Origin: Streptomyces roseirectus
GTDB taxonomy: Bacteria; Actinomycetota; Actinomycetes; Streptomycetales; Streptomycetaceae
NCBI RefSeq assembly: GCF_014489635.1
Contig: NZ_CP060828.1
Span: 3,634,001-3,698,000 of the forward strand
DNA: 64,000 nucleotides
Direction of reading: 5' to 3'
In this document: positions 24,696-34,428 of the stretch, piece after piece
Numbering within the stretch: the stretch's first letter is position 1
Layout of the letters: each line of letters opens with the position of its first letter
Program-made: the position numbers and the translations under genes
Notes under the pieces: generated by a model
Databases searched by the model: none
What the model saw: only the letters and a program-made list of their open reading frames with translations
Told to the model about the DNA's origin: nothing

Positions 24696-24817
24696 GCGGC
24701 TACCAGCCCCGTCGTCCCTGGCGAACCCCCTGCCGGCGCCCCCTCACTTCCCCCCCTCGGCTACCGGCCCCGCTGTGCCTGGCGAGCCCCCTACCAGCGC
24801 CCCCTCACTTCCCCTCC
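24696..24817. repeat. 61-bp tandem duplication covering the end of the YihY gene
   Basis: Two adjacent copies (24696-24756 and 24757-24817) share CGGCTACC at the start and GCGCCCCCTCACTTCCCC near the end, with several substitutions. The second copy includes the stop codon of the YihY gene (24805-24807); the first is an old duplicate of that end. Confidence 0.7.
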
Positions 24818-25683
24818 CCCTCGACCTCCCCCGCCGACGCCCCCCGCGTAGCCGTCCAAGCCGCGCAATACAGCACCAGCTTCGCTGTGAGGTTGATCCA
24901 GAGGAGGAGGGCGACGGGGACGCCGAAGGCGCCGTACATGGATTTGGTGGCGACGGATTGGAGGTAGCCGCTGAGGACGAGTTTGAGGAGTTCGAAGCCG
25001 AGGGCGCCGATGAGGGCGGCGGTGAGGAGGCGGTGGCGGGGTGGGTCGACGCCGGGGAGGAGGGTGAGGACGTAGAGGAGGAGCAGGAAGTCGGCGAGGA
25101 CGGCGACCGCGAAGGCGACGACGCGCAGCAGGAGGGCACCCCAGCTGTGCTGGTCGAGACCGAGGGCGTCGGCGATGAGACCAACCGCCCAGGAGGCGAC
25201 CGTGGAGGCCGCGAAGGTGACGAGGACGGCGCCGCCGAAGCCGAGGAGGACGCCCGCGTCCTTGGCCTTGACGAGGACGGGGTTGGCGTCGTCGTCGGGA
25301 AGTTCCCAGACCGCGCGCAGGCAGTCACGGATCTGGCCGACCCAGCCGAGCCCGGTGAACAGCAGGACCGCACCGGCGATGAGCCCGACGGTCCCGGCGT
25401 TCTGGACGAGGGAGGCGACGTCGAGCTGTCCGGAGATGCCGGGGACCTGGTCGGCGATGCGGTCTTCGAGCCGCTTCTGCTGATCGCCGCTGAGCGTGGC
25501 CGCCGTGACCGCCGCGGCCAGCGTCAGCAGCGGGAACAGCGAGACGAAGCTGATGAACGTCATCGCCGCCGCGAGCCGCGTCCACTTCACCTTGTCCAGC
25601 CGCTCGTACGACCGCCACGCGTGCGTGGCCGACAGCCGGACCACCCACGGCCCCACAACCGGAAGCGTTTTCAGCCAGTCCAT
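24805..25683 (-). CDS. YihY/virulence factor BrkB family membrane protein
   Basis: This 292-residue protein has six predicted membrane helices. Family blocks are visible: LAAAMTFISFVSLFPLLTLAAA in the first helix, GLGWVGQIRDCLRAVWELP in the middle loop, and YGAFGVPVALLLWINLTAKLVLYCAA in the last. It is one of a conserved group of bacterial integral membrane proteins once misassigned as RNase BN; its role is not established. Only 79 bp separate it from the UbiA-like gene upstream on the same strand. Confidence 0.92.
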   Translation of the reverse strand: MDWLKTLPVVGPWVVRLSATHAWRSYERLDKVKWTRLAAAMTFISFVSLFPLLTLAAAVTAATLSGDQQKRLEDRIADQVPGISGQLDVASLVQNAGTVGLIAGAVLLFTGLGWVGQIRDCLRAVWELPDDDANPVLVKAKDAGVLLGFGGAVLVTFAASTVASWAVGLIADALGLDQHSWGALLLRVVAFAVAVLADFLLLLYVLTLLPGVDPPRHRLLTAALIGALGFELLKLVLSGYLQSVATKSMYGAFGVPVALLLWINLTAKLVLYCAAWTATRGASAGEVEGEGK

Positions 25684-25762
25684 GATCCGAACTCTGCCTC
25701 ACCTAGTGACGGAAGACCCAGGTCCGGGTTCCCCAAAACCGCGGAACTGTACGCCGTCCCGT

Positions 25763-26758
25763 TCACCAGCGCGCCACCGCCAGCCCGTACATCACCGCCC
25801 ACACCACCCCGATGACCGCCAGCGCCCGATCCCCCAGCACGACCTTCTCCGGCTCCCCGGCGGCCCCCCGGTCCGCGAAGACGGCGTACCGCAGCACCGC
25901 CAGCACGAACGCGACCACGGACAACTGCCGCCAGGGCAGCACGCCCGCGTACGCGTGGCCGTCCCCTTCCAGCGCCCACAGGCAGTACCCGAGGACGGCG
26001 GCCCCGGCGGCGAGTTGCCAGACGAACCGCAGGTACCCGGCGGTGTACGCGGTGAGCAGCGCACGCGTAGCGCCCGCGTCGCCGCCCATCTGCACGGCCT
26101 CGGAGTACCGCTTGGCGGCGACCATGAACAGCGCCCCGAACCCGGTGGTGATGAGGAACCAGCGCGACAGCGGGATGCCGAGCGCGAGCCCGCCGGCGCC
26201 CGCGCGCATGAGGAACCCGGTGGAGACGACGGCCAGGTCGACGACGAGGACGTGCTTGAGCCGCACGCAGTACGCGAGTTGCAACGCCACGTACGCCGCC
26301 AGGAGCGCCGCGACGGCGGGCGTGGACAGCCGGAGCGCCAGCGCGGGCCCCGAGGCCGCCAGAACGCCGCCCAGGCCGTACGCGAGGGGCACGGGGACCT
26401 GCCCGGCGGCGACCGGCCGGTGCCGTTTGACGGGGTGGGCGCGGTCGGCGTCGGCGTCCCGGGCGTCGTTGACGAGGTAGACGGCGGCGGCGCAGACGGT
26501 GAACAGGCCGAAGACGAGGGCGAGTTGACCGGCCGCGTGCCAGGACAGCAGGCGTCCGGCGGCGGCGGGCGCGGCGACGACGAGGACGTTCTTGACCCAC
26601 TGCCGGGGCCGTGCGGTCCTGAGGAGACCGGCGAGGAGGCCGCCCCGCCCGCCCTCACCCAGCGCTCGCTCGCCCTCACCCAGCGCCCGCCCGCGCGCGT
26701 GGGGCGCGGTCAGCAGGCGCCGGTCACAGCCCTCGTCCATAGCGGTCATAGCGGTCAT
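25763..26758 (-). CDS. Decaprenyl-phosphate phosphoribosyltransferase-like UbiA protein
   Basis: The protein has 331 residues with about nine membrane helices. The prenyl-diphosphate-binding motif is NDARDADADRAHPVKRHRP (NDxxDxxxD), with a second acidic region further on. Similarity is to the UbiA-type enzyme (Rv3806c in mycobacteria) that joins PRPP to decaprenyl phosphate, the first step to decaprenyl-phospho-arabinose. Genes for DprE1- and DprE2-like epimerase subunits are divergent next to it, which supports this. The start is uncertain: ATGs at 26758, 26749 and 26740 are in frame because of a 9-bp repeat (MTAMTAMDEG). About 40 residues before the first helix are Gly/Arg-rich. Confidence 0.9.
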   Translation of the reverse strand: MTAMTAMDEGCDRRLLTAPHARGRALGEGERALGEGGRGGLLAGLLRTARPRQWVKNVLVVAAPAAAGRLLSWHAAGQLALVFGLFTVCAAAVYLVNDARDADADRAHPVKRHRPVAAGQVPVPLAYGLGGVLAASGPALALRLSTPAVAALLAAYVALQLAYCVRLKHVLVVDLAVVSTGFLMRAGAGGLALGIPLSRWFLITTGFGALFMVAAKRYSEAVQMGGDAGATRALLTAYTAGYLRFVWQLAAGAAVLGYCLWALEGDGHAYAGVLPWRQLSVVAFVLAVLRYAVFADRGAAGEPEKVVLGDRALAVIGVVWAVMYGLAVARW

Positions 26759-26901
26759 AGCGGCTCACTGTTCACGCCCGACCGGCCGCCCGACCGGCAA
26801 TATTGAGCGAAATCCCATTTATCACCCATTTCGGGGAGGGGATTTGATGTTGACGAGGTTTCAGGACAAAACGCCTACAGAGGGGCGCTACGGTCGCCGA
26901 C

Positions 26902-28251
26902 ATGCCTGCCGAGACCGTTTCCGTCACCGGATGGGGCCGCACCGCTCCCACCACGGCCCGTCTGATCCGCCCAGGGACGTACGAGGAGGCCGTGGCGGCC
27001 GTCCGTGACTGCGGGGCCCGGGGAGGGATCCCGAGGGGCCTGGGGCGGGCGTACGGGGACGCGGCGCAGAACGCGGGCGGCGCCGTCCTGGACATGACCG
27101 GCCTGGACCGGGTCCACGCGATCGACGCCGCCGAGGGGGTCGTCCTGTGCGACGCGGGCGTCTCCCTGCACCGCCTGATGGAGGTCCTGCTGCCGCTGGG
27201 CTGGTTCGTGCCGGTCACGCCGGGCACCCGGTACGTCACCGTCGGGGGCGCGATCGGCGCCGACATCCACGGCAAGAACCACCACGCGTCCGGCGCCTTC
27301 GCCCGCCACGTCCCCTCGTTCGAACTCCTCACCGCCGACGGCACGGTCCGCACCGTCCGCCAGGGCACCCCCCTGTTCGACGCGACCGCCGGCGGCATGG
27401 GCCTGACCGGGGTGATCCTCACCGCGCGCGTGCGCCTGCTGCCCGTCGAGTCGTCCCTGATGGCCGTCGACACCGAGCGCGCGGCCGACCTGGACGACCT
27501 GCTGGCCCGGCTGACCGGGGGCGACCACCGCCACCGGTACTCGGTCGCCTGGATCGACCTCCTCGCGCGCGGGGCGGCGACGGGCCGCGCGGTCCTCACG
27601 CGCGGGGACCACGCCCCGCTGGACGCCCTCCCCGCACGCGCGCGCAAGGCCCCGCTGGCGTTCCGGCCCGCCCGGCTGCCCACCGCCCCCTCCTTCGTCC
27701 CCGGCGGCCTGCTCACCCGCACGACCGTCGGCCTCTTCAACGAACTCTGGTACCGGCGGGCCCCTCGCACGCGGGCGGGCGAGTTGCAGCGGATCCCGGC
27801 GTTCTTCCATCCGCTGGACGGCGTCCCGCACTGGAACCGGGTCTACGGGCGGGGCGGGTTCGTGCAGTACCAGTTCGTCGTCCCGCACGGGCAGGAGGAG
27901 GCGCTGCGGCGGATCGTGCGGCGGGTGTCCGAGCGGCGCTGCCCGTCGTTCCTCGCGGTCCTCAAGCGGTTCGGCGAGGCCGACCCCGGCTGGCTCTCCT
28001 TCCCGCGCCCCGGCTGGACCCTCGCCCTGGACGTCCCGGCCGCCCTGCCCGGCCTCGCGGCCTTCCTGGACGAGCTGGACGAGGAGGTCGCCGGCGCGGG
28101 CGGGCGCGTGTACCTCGCCAAGGACTCCCGGCTGCGGCCCGACCTCCTCACCGCGATGTACGCGCGCGTGGACGACTTCCGCGAGCTGCGCGCCCAGCTC
28201 GACCCACGCGGGGTGTTCGTCTCGGACCTCGCGCGCCGACTCAGCCTCTGA
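26902..28251 (+). CDS. DprE1-like FAD-dependent decaprenylphosphoryl-ribose oxidase
   Basis: This 449-residue oxidoreductase has an N-terminal FAD-binding (VAO-type) domain: IPRGLGRAYGDAAQNAGGAV and VTVGGAIGADIHGKNHHASG, and a C-terminal D-arabinono-lactone-oxidase-like domain. The HGKNHH stretch matches the DprE1 flavin region. DprE1 oxidises the ribose C2' of decaprenyl-phospho-ribose; the DprE2-like SDR encoded 46 bp downstream would reduce it to the arabinose epimer. Streptomyces lack arabinogalactan, so the final use of the product is not clear from this window. Confidence 0.92.
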   Translation: MPAETVSVTGWGRTAPTTARLIRPGTYEEAVAAVRDCGARGGIPRGLGRAYGDAAQNAGGAVLDMTGLDRVHAIDAAEGVVLCDAGVSLHRLMEVLLPLGWFVPVTPGTRYVTVGGAIGADIHGKNHHASGAFARHVPSFELLTADGTVRTVRQGTPLFDATAGGMGLTGVILTARVRLLPVESSLMAVDTERAADLDDLLARLTGGDHRHRYSVAWIDLLARGAATGRAVLTRGDHAPLDALPARARKAPLAFRPARLPTAPSFVPGGLLTRTTVGLFNELWYRRAPRTRAGELQRIPAFFHPLDGVPHWNRVYGRGGFVQYQFVVPHGQEEALRRIVRRVSERRCPSFLAVLKRFGEADPGWLSFPRPGWTLALDVPAALPGLAAFLDELDEEVAGAGGRVYLAKDSRLRPDLLTAMYARVDDFRELRAQLDPRGVFVSDLARRLSL

Positions 28252-28297
28252 AGCCTCCAAAGGCCCCCGCCCGCCACCCCAGCCCTCAAGGAGCCCC

Positions 28298-29053
28298 GTG
28301 AAAGACGCCTTCGGCCTCCCCCAGTCCCTCCTCGTCCTCGGCGGCACCTCCGAGATCGCCCTCGCGACCGCCCGCCGCCTGATCGCCCGCCGCACGCGCA
28401 CGGTGTGGCTCGCCGGCCGCCCCTCCCCCGCCCTGGAGCGGGCCGCCCGCGACCTCGGGGCGCTCGGCGCGGACGTCCGCACGGTCGCCTTCGACGCCCT
28501 GGACGCCGAGTCCCACGAGACCGCGCTCGGCAAGGTCTTCGCGGAGGGCGACATCGACGTCGTCCTGCTCGCGTTCGGCGTGCTCGGGGACCAGGCGCAC
28601 GACGAGCGCGAACCGCTGGCCGCCGCGCGCGTGGCGCAGACGAACTACACGGGGGCCGTCTCCTCGGGGCTGGTGGCCGCCCGCGCGCTCCAGGCGCAGG
28701 GGCACGGCTCGCTGGTGGTGCTCTCCTCCGTCGCCGGGGAGCGGGCACGGCGCGCGAACTTCATCTACGGCTCCAGCAAGGCGGGCCTCGACGCGTTCGC
28801 CCAGGGCCTCGGCGACGCGCTGCACGGCACCGGGGTGCACGTCATGGTCGTCCGCCCCGGCTTCGTCCGTACCCGGATGACGGCCGGCCTGCCCGAGGCT
28901 CCGCTGGCCACCACGCCCGAGGCGGTCGCGACGGCGATCGAGGCGGGGCTGCGCAGGCGGGCGGAGACGGTGTGGGTGCCGGGGGTGCTGCGGGTGGTGA
29001 TGTCGGCGCTGCGACACGTCCCGCGCGGGGTGTTCCGCCGACTGCCGGTCTGA
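28298..29053 (+). CDS. DprE2-like short-chain dehydrogenase
   Basis: The enzyme has 251 residues and starts at the GTG at 28298, 4 bp after an AAGGAG site. It has the SDR plan: LLVLGGTSEIALATARRL (Rossmann, with GGTSEI as in DprE2), SLVVLSSVAGERARRANF (catalytic Ser) and YGSSKAGLD (YxxxK). It would act with the DprE1-like protein as the NADH-dependent reductase half of the ribose-to-arabinose epimerase on the lipid carrier. The pair shares an operon. Confidence 0.92.
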   Translation: MKDAFGLPQSLLVLGGTSEIALATARRLIARRTRTVWLAGRPSPALERAARDLGALGADVRTVAFDALDAESHETALGKVFAEGDIDVVLLAFGVLGDQAHDEREPLAAARVAQTNYTGAVSSGLVAARALQAQGHGSLVVLSSVAGERARRANFIYGSSKAGLDAFAQGLGDALHGTGVHVMVVRPGFVRTRMTAGLPEAPLATTPEAVATAIEAGLRRRAETVWVPGVLRVVMSALRHVPRGVFRRLPV

Positions 29054-29063
29054 AAACCCGGGA

Positions 29064-29645
29064 TCAGAGGCTCGGGATCGAGTCCTCGGCCACCGGCGCG
29101 GACGCCTGCGGCGGGACCAGCGGGCTGCCGAACGGGTACTCGCGCAGCTTGCGCCACACACCGTCCGCGCCCTGCTCGTAGAGGGCGAAGCCGGTGCAGG
29201 ACCACTCGGCCTCGTAGCCGGACAGCTCCTCGTAGGCGCGGTCCATGGCCGCCTCGTCGATGCCGTGGGCGATGGTGACGTGCGGGTGGTAGGGGAACTG
29301 GAGGTCGCGGGCGATGGGCCCCGACGCGTCGCGGACCTGCTGCTGGAGGCGGGTGCACCCCTCGGCGCCCTCGACGATCCGGACGAAGACGACCGGGGAC
29401 AGCGGCCGGAAGGTACCGGTGCCGTCGAGGCGCATCGGGAACGGGCGGCCCGCGCGGGCGACGTCCGTCAGGTGCGCGTCGACGGCCGTGAGCGCGTCGT
29501 CCGCGATCTCGGTCGGCGGGAGCAGGGTGACGTGCGTGGGGATGCCGTGCGCGGCGGCGTCGCCGAAGCCCGCGCGCAGCTCCTGGAGCAGGCTGCCGTG
29601 AGGCTCCGGGACCGCGATCGACACGCCGATCGTTACGGTCCCCAC
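29064..29645 (-). CDS. 2'-5' RNA ligase family (2H phosphoesterase) protein
   Basis: The protein has 193 residues from the GTG at 29645 with AGGAGA upstream. It has the two H-x-T motifs of the 2H superfamily: HVTLLPPT near residue 38 and HVTIAHG near residue 125. Family members ligate or hydrolyse 2'-5' RNA bonds or cyclic phosphates; the true substrate in Streptomyces is unknown. The gene is convergent with the DprE2-like gene, 10 bp apart. Confidence 0.88.
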   Translation of the reverse strand: MGTVTIGVSIAVPEPHGSLLQELRAGFGDAAAHGIPTHVTLLPPTEIADDALTAVDAHLTDVARAGRPFPMRLDGTGTFRPLSPVVFVRIVEGAEGCTRLQQQVRDASGPIARDLQFPYHPHVTIAHGIDEAAMDRAYEELSGYEAEWSCTGFALYEQGADGVWRKLREYPFGSPLVPPQASAPVAEDSIPSL

Positions 29646-29751
29646 GTCGTCTCCTGTCGTCTGGTGTCGTGCCGTTCCGGCTATCGACTGTAAGGCCACG
29701 GCCCGCGTAGGGGCAGGCGCAGCCGGAGTGATGTTCAGCGCTCCGGGAGCG

Positions 29752-30777
<1,026 letters not shown>

Positions 30778-30882
30778 TCAGGTTCCGCGAGCGGAGTTGG
30801 CGCGCGGCCGGGGTGGGGAGTGGTCCGGGGTGTGGGGGCGGCGGCCCGCACACCCCGGAAGGACCCGAAAGGCTCAAGCCCT

Positions 30883-32328
30883 TCAGCCCAGGTCGATCTC
30901 CGGGTACAGCGGGAAGCCCTTCACCAGGTCCGTCGCCCGCTGGGCGATCTCCTGGGAGACCTTCTCGTCCAGGACGTGGGCCGCCTTCGAGGGGGCGCCC
31001 GACTTGGTCGTCCCGGCCTCCGTCGTCGTCAGGACGCGGTCGATCAGGCCGGCCACCTCGTCCATCTCGGCGGTGCCGAGGCCCCGGGTCGTCAGGGCGG
31101 GGGTGCCGACGCGGATGCCGGAGGTGTACCAGGCGCCGTTGGGGTCGGCGGGGATGGCGTTGCGGTTGGTGACGATGCCGGAGTCGAGGAGGGCGGCCTC
31201 CGCCTGGCGGCCGGTGAGGCCGTAGGAGGTCTCGACGTCGATGAGGTTGAGGTGGTTGTCCGTGCCGCCGGTGACGAGGGTCGCGCCCCTGCGCATCAGG
31301 CCCTCGGCGAGGGCGCGGGAGTTGTCGACGATGCGCTGGGCGTAGTCCTGGAAGTCGGGCCGGCGGGCCTCGGCCAGGGCGACCGCCTTGGCGGCCATCA
31401 CGTGCGGGAGCGGGCCGCCGAGGACCATCGGGCAGCCCCGGTCGACCTGGTCCTTGAGGGAGTCGTCGCACAGGACCATGCCGCCGCGCGGGCCGCGCAG
31501 GGACTTGTGGGTGGTCGTGGTGACGATCTGGGCGTGCGGGACGGGGTCGAAGTCGCCGGTGAGGACCTTGCCCGCGACGAGGCCCGCGAAGTGGGCCATG
31601 TCGACCATGAGGGTCGCGCCGACCTCGTCCGCGATCTCCCGCATGAGGCGGAAGTTCACCAGCCGGGGGTAGGCGGAGTAGCCGGCGACGATGACGAGCG
31701 GCTTGAACTCGCGGGCCTGGACGCGCAGGGCGTCGTAGTCGATGAGCCCGGTGACGGGGTCGGTGCCGTAGGAGCGCTGGTCGAACATCTTGCCGGAGAT
31801 GTTGGGCCGGAACCCGTGGGTGAGGTGGCCGCCCGCGTCGAGGGACATGCCGAGCATGCGCTGGTTGCCGAAGGCGTGGCGCAGCTCGGCCCAGTCGGCC
31901 TCGGAGAGGTCGTTCATCTGGCGGACGCCGGCCTTCGCGAGGAAGGGCACCTCGACGCGGTCGGCGAGGACGGCCCAGAAGGCGACGAGGTTGGCGTCGA
32001 TCCCGGAGTGCGGCTGGACGTACGCGTGGCGGGCGCCGAACAGTTCGCGGGCGTGCTCGGCGGCCAGCGACTCGACCGTGTCGACGTTGCGGCACCCGGC
32101 GTAGAAGCGGCGGCCGACCGTGCCCTCGGCGTACTTGTCGCTGAACCAGTTCCCCATCGCCAGCAGCGTCGCCGGGGAGGCGTAGTTCTCGGACGCGATC
32201 AGCTTCAGCATCTCGCGCTGGTCGTGGACCTCCTGGCCGATCGCGTCGGCGACGCGGGGCTCGACCTCGCGGATCACGTCGAGCGCGGCGCGGAAGGCGG
32301 TGGACTGGCGGGACAGGGGCTCGGACAT
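30883..32328 (-). CDS. glyA: Serine hydroxymethyltransferase
   Basis: The enzyme has 481 residues. This PLP enzyme converts serine and tetrahydrofolate to glycine and 5,10-methylene-THF. The PLP lysine is in [14 protein letters not shown], the substrate region in [12 protein letters not shown], and [14 protein letters not shown] supplies the cofactor-binding Asp. It is about 60 residues longer than many bacterial SHMTs because of an insert around residues 125-175 ([16 protein letters not shown]). GGAGG precedes the ATG at 32328. A ZTP riboswitch occupies the leader, so expression should rise when ZTP accumulates because 10-formyl-THF is short. Confidence 0.97.
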   Translation of the reverse strand: MSEPLSRQSTAFRAALDVIREVEPRVADAIGQEVHDQREMLKLIASENYASPATLLAMGNWFSDKYAEGTVGRRFYAGCRNVDTVESLAAEHARELFGARHAYVQPHSGIDANLVAFWAVLADRVEVPFLAKAGVRQMNDLSEADWAELRHAFGNQRMLGMSLDAGGHLTHGFRPNISGKMFDQRSYGTDPVTGLIDYDALRVQAREFKPLVIVAGYSAYPRLVNFRLMREIADEVGATLMVDMAHFAGLVAGKVLTGDFDPVPHAQIVTTTTHKSLRGPRGGMVLCDDSLKDQVDRGCPMVLGGPLPHVMAAKAVALAEARRPDFQDYAQRIVDNSRALAEGLMRRGATLVTGGTDNHLNLIDVETSYGLTGRQAEAALLDSGIVTNRNAIPADPNGAWYTSGIRVGTPALTTRGLGTAEMDEVAGLIDRVLTTTEAGTTKSGAPSKAAHVLDEKVSQEIAQRATDLVKGFPLYPEIDLG

Positions 32329-32369
32329 GAGACCTCCGGACGTAGGACTTACGGCGTTCGGCGTTCAGT

Positions 32370-32452
32370 TCGGCCCAGGCGCACGGCACTAGCTCACTCC
32401 GGGCCGCTCCCCGATGGTCCGTCCCATCCCAGCGCGCCAGTCACGACCCGCC
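32370..32452 (-). promoter_or_regulatory. ZTP (pfl) riboswitch upstream of glyA
   Basis: Read on the minus strand, the leader has GTCGTGACTGGCG near its 5' end, then CCATCGGGGAGCGGCCCG and, after a linker, GTGCCGTGCGCCTGGGCCG. These match the conserved pfl RNA elements: GxACUGGCG on one side, the CGGGGAGCG segment and the CGCCUGGGC 3' block that forms the pseudoknot. It ends about 40 nt before the glyA ATG. The class binds ZTP/ZMP and often controls folate and purine genes. Assigned by eye from the consensus. Confidence 0.85.
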
Positions 32453-32458
32453 CCCAGC

Positions 32459-32647
32459 CTACCCGCCGGCCTCGACCCGCCACCGGCCCACTTCCCGATA
32501 CGCCGAGTCGTACACGGCGCTCCCGTCGCCGGGTTCCAGCGCGTAGTGGTGCAGGTTGCCGCCCCAGTACCGCAGGATGCGGCCCAGTTCCTCGACGGGA
32601 CGTTCGGGGTCGACAGTGACTTCGAGCACGAATTTCGCGGTCGTCAT
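32459..32647 (-). CDS. Small conserved protein of unknown function
   Basis: This is a 62-residue protein starting MTTAKFVLEVTVD and containing ELGRILRYWGGNLHHY and a YREVGRWRV end. I recognise it as a small protein found at this place in Streptomyces, but no function is known to me. It has no membrane segment or signal. The gene lies between the glyA leader and the glutathionylspermidine synthase-like gene on the same strand. Confidence 0.8.
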   Translation of the reverse strand: MTTAKFVLEVTVDPERPVEELGRILRYWGGNLHHYALEPGDGSAVYDSAYREVGRWRVEAGG

Positions 32648-32677
32648 GCCTTCTATCGTTTCATTGACCCACCCTGT

Positions 32678-32721
32678 GAGACTTTTCGACGACGGCCCAG
32701 GGGCGATCGCCGAAAAGTCTC
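32678..32721 (-). terminator. Terminator after the glutathionylspermidine synthase-like gene
   Basis: GAGACTTTTCG at 32678-32688 pairs with CGAAAAGTCTC at 32711-32721. The upstream arm overlaps the stop codon of the gene. It is AT-richer than its surroundings. Confidence 0.65.
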
Positions 32722-33895
32722 AACCCTGGATCAGGTGCGGCACGAATCTCGCGTACCCGTCGGTGACGAGCCCCGACGACTCCCGGATGCCGAGCCCCGC
32801 GGACTCCCCCTCGACCGTCCACGCGCCGAGCACGACGTGGTTGCCGTCGAAGTCGGGCAGCGGGGCCAGTTGCTGATAGCAGCAGGGCTCTTCGCGGACG
32901 ACGGCGGCGCCCGCCGGGTGGACGGTGACCCCGGCGCCCTCGCGGCCCAGCAAGGGTTTCGAGACGTACTCGGTCAGCTCCCGGGGGCCGTCCAGGTACG
33001 CCGGAAGGAGGTTCGGGTGGTCGGGGTACAGCTCCCAGAGGACGGCGAGGAGGGCCTTGTTGCTGAGGAGCATCTTCCAGGCCGGTTCGATCCAGAGGGT
33101 GCTGCCGGTGCCGCCGCCGTTGTCGAGGGTGTCGAGGACGTGGCCGGCGAAGCGGTCCGTCGTCAGCCATTCCCAGGGGTAGAGCTTGAAGCAACTGCGG
33201 ATGAAACGGAGCTTGTTGTCGACGAAGCGGCCGGAGAGGCGGTCGAAGCCGATGTCCTCGACGGGGATCCACTCCGTTTCCAGGCCCGCCTGTTCGGCCG
33301 TCTCCTTGAGGTAGGCGACGGTCATCAGGTCCTCGCCGAGTTCATCGGCGGTGGAGTGCGCGAAGTGGAGGGGGGCGCCCGGGGGAAGGAGGGCGGCCTG
33401 CTTCTTCCAAGCCGCTACCAGGCGTTCGTGGAGGGAGTTCCACTGGTCGGCGCCGGGGAAGCGGTCCTCCATCCAGAACCACTGGGGGGAGGCCGCCTCC
33501 ACGAGCGAGGTCGGGGTGTCGGCGTTGTACTCCAGCAGCTTCGCCGGGCCCGTGCCGTCGTAGCGGAGGTCGAAACGGCCGTAGACGGACGGGAGTTCGG
33601 CCCGGCGGTGCCAGGACTCGGCGACGGCGGCGGCGACGCGGGGGTCGGTGATGCCGAGGTCCGCGAAGCGGTCCGTGTCGACCATGTGGGCCGCCGCCGC
33701 GAGGCACATGCGGTGCAGTTCCTCGACGGTCTCCTCCAGCGCCTCGACCTCGTCGAGGGTGAAGGAGTAGTAGGCGCTCTCGTCCCAGTACGGGCGCAGG
33801 GTGCCGTCCGGGTGGCGGGTGAGGGGGTAGATCAGGCCCTGCTCCTCGACCGTGCGCTGCCAGTCGGGGCGGGGGGTGATGGTGTGGCGGATCAT
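32720..33895 (-). CDS. Glutathionylspermidine synthase family protein (YgiC-like)
   Basis: This is a 391-residue ATP-grasp-fold protein. Family blocks include YYSFTLDEVEALEETVEELH near the N-terminus, GRFDLRYDGTGPAKLLEYNAD, a middle DKLRF-like segment and EGAGVTV near the C-terminus. It is the synthetase-only type, like YgiC/YjfC, without the amidase half; such proteins are thought to make C-N bonds, but the substrate is not known. A lipoprotein gene lies 32 bp upstream, as ygiB stands beside ygiC in E. coli. Confidence 0.9.
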   Translation of the reverse strand: MIRHTITPRPDWQRTVEEQGLIYPLTRHPDGTLRPYWDESAYYSFTLDEVEALEETVEELHRMCLAAAAHMVDTDRFADLGITDPRVAAAVAESWHRRAELPSVYGRFDLRYDGTGPAKLLEYNADTPTSLVEAASPQWFWMEDRFPGADQWNSLHERLVAAWKKQAALLPPGAPLHFAHSTADELGEDLMTVAYLKETAEQAGLETEWIPVEDIGFDRLSGRFVDNKLRFIRSCFKLYPWEWLTTDRFAGHVLDTLDNGGGTGSTLWIEPAWKMLLSNKALLAVLWELYPDHPNLLPAYLDGPRELTEYVSKPLLGREGAGVTVHPAGAAVVREEPCCYQQLAPLPDFDGNHVVLGAWTVEGESAGLGIRESSGLVTDGYARFVPHLIQG

Positions 33896-33927
33896 GTTCG
33901 GGGTTCTGCTTCCGCTGCCGTCGCCGC

Positions 33928-34317
33928 TCAGCCGCCTGAGCTGTGGCCGTCGCCGCCGCCGAAGCCGCCTCGGTCTACACCGCTGCTGCCGCTTCCGCCG
34001 CTGCTGCTGGACGAGCCTCCGCTCGAACTCCCCGAGGACTTGCGGGACTTGCTCAGGGAGCCGCCCTCCACGTACGAGCCCTTCTTCTTTCCGCCGTAGT
34101 ACCAGACCGTGTGCGAGGACGACGAACCGCCGCTGGAGCCGCCCGACTTGCAGTTCTTGTCCGCGACGACCTTGTAGCCCTTCGCCGCGTCGTAGCTGTC
34201 CCGGTCCACGCAGCGTTTGTCCGGGTCGGAGGAACAGGCGGTGAGGGCCACCGCGAGGATTCCGACGCCGCCGAGGACGACCGTGCTCGAACGCAGCCTT
34301 CTGGGCGTGTCCGCCAT
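33928..34317 (-). CDS. Ser/Gly-rich lipoprotein (YgiB-like position)
   Basis: The protein has 129 residues from the ATG at 34317 (MADTPRRLRSSTVVLGG), with GGGGAGAA upstream. The signal peptide ends in a lipobox, LTAC, at about residue 27. A short conserved part follows (DKRCVDRDSYDAAKGYKVV, then HTVWYYGG), and the last ~60 residues are almost only Ser and Gly with a few charged residues. The gene precedes the YgiC-like gene, matching the ygiB (DUF1190)-ygiC pair of other bacteria, although similarity to DUF1190 is weak by eye. Confidence 0.8.
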   Translation of the reverse strand: MADTPRRLRSSTVVLGGVGILAVALTACSSDPDKRCVDRDSYDAAKGYKVVADKNCKSGGSSGGSSSSHTVWYYGGKKKGSYVEGGSLSKSRKSSGSSSGGSSSSSGGSGSSGVDRGGFGGGDGHSSGG

Positions 34318-34428
34318 GTTCTGTTCTCCCCGTGTTTGTTCGATCTCTCGTTCGGGGGTCAGCCTAGAGATCGGTGAGAGTCCGTGTGCGGGCGCCCCCA
34401 GGGGGTGCCGCTCCCCTACAGTCCGTTT

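Noticed and set aside
22423..25815. A 1130-codon open frame on the plus strand
   Set aside because: It is a composition artefact: it overlaps the carboxypeptidase gene in another frame and the antisense of the YihY gene, has an Arg/Pro/Gly-biased product and no family pattern.
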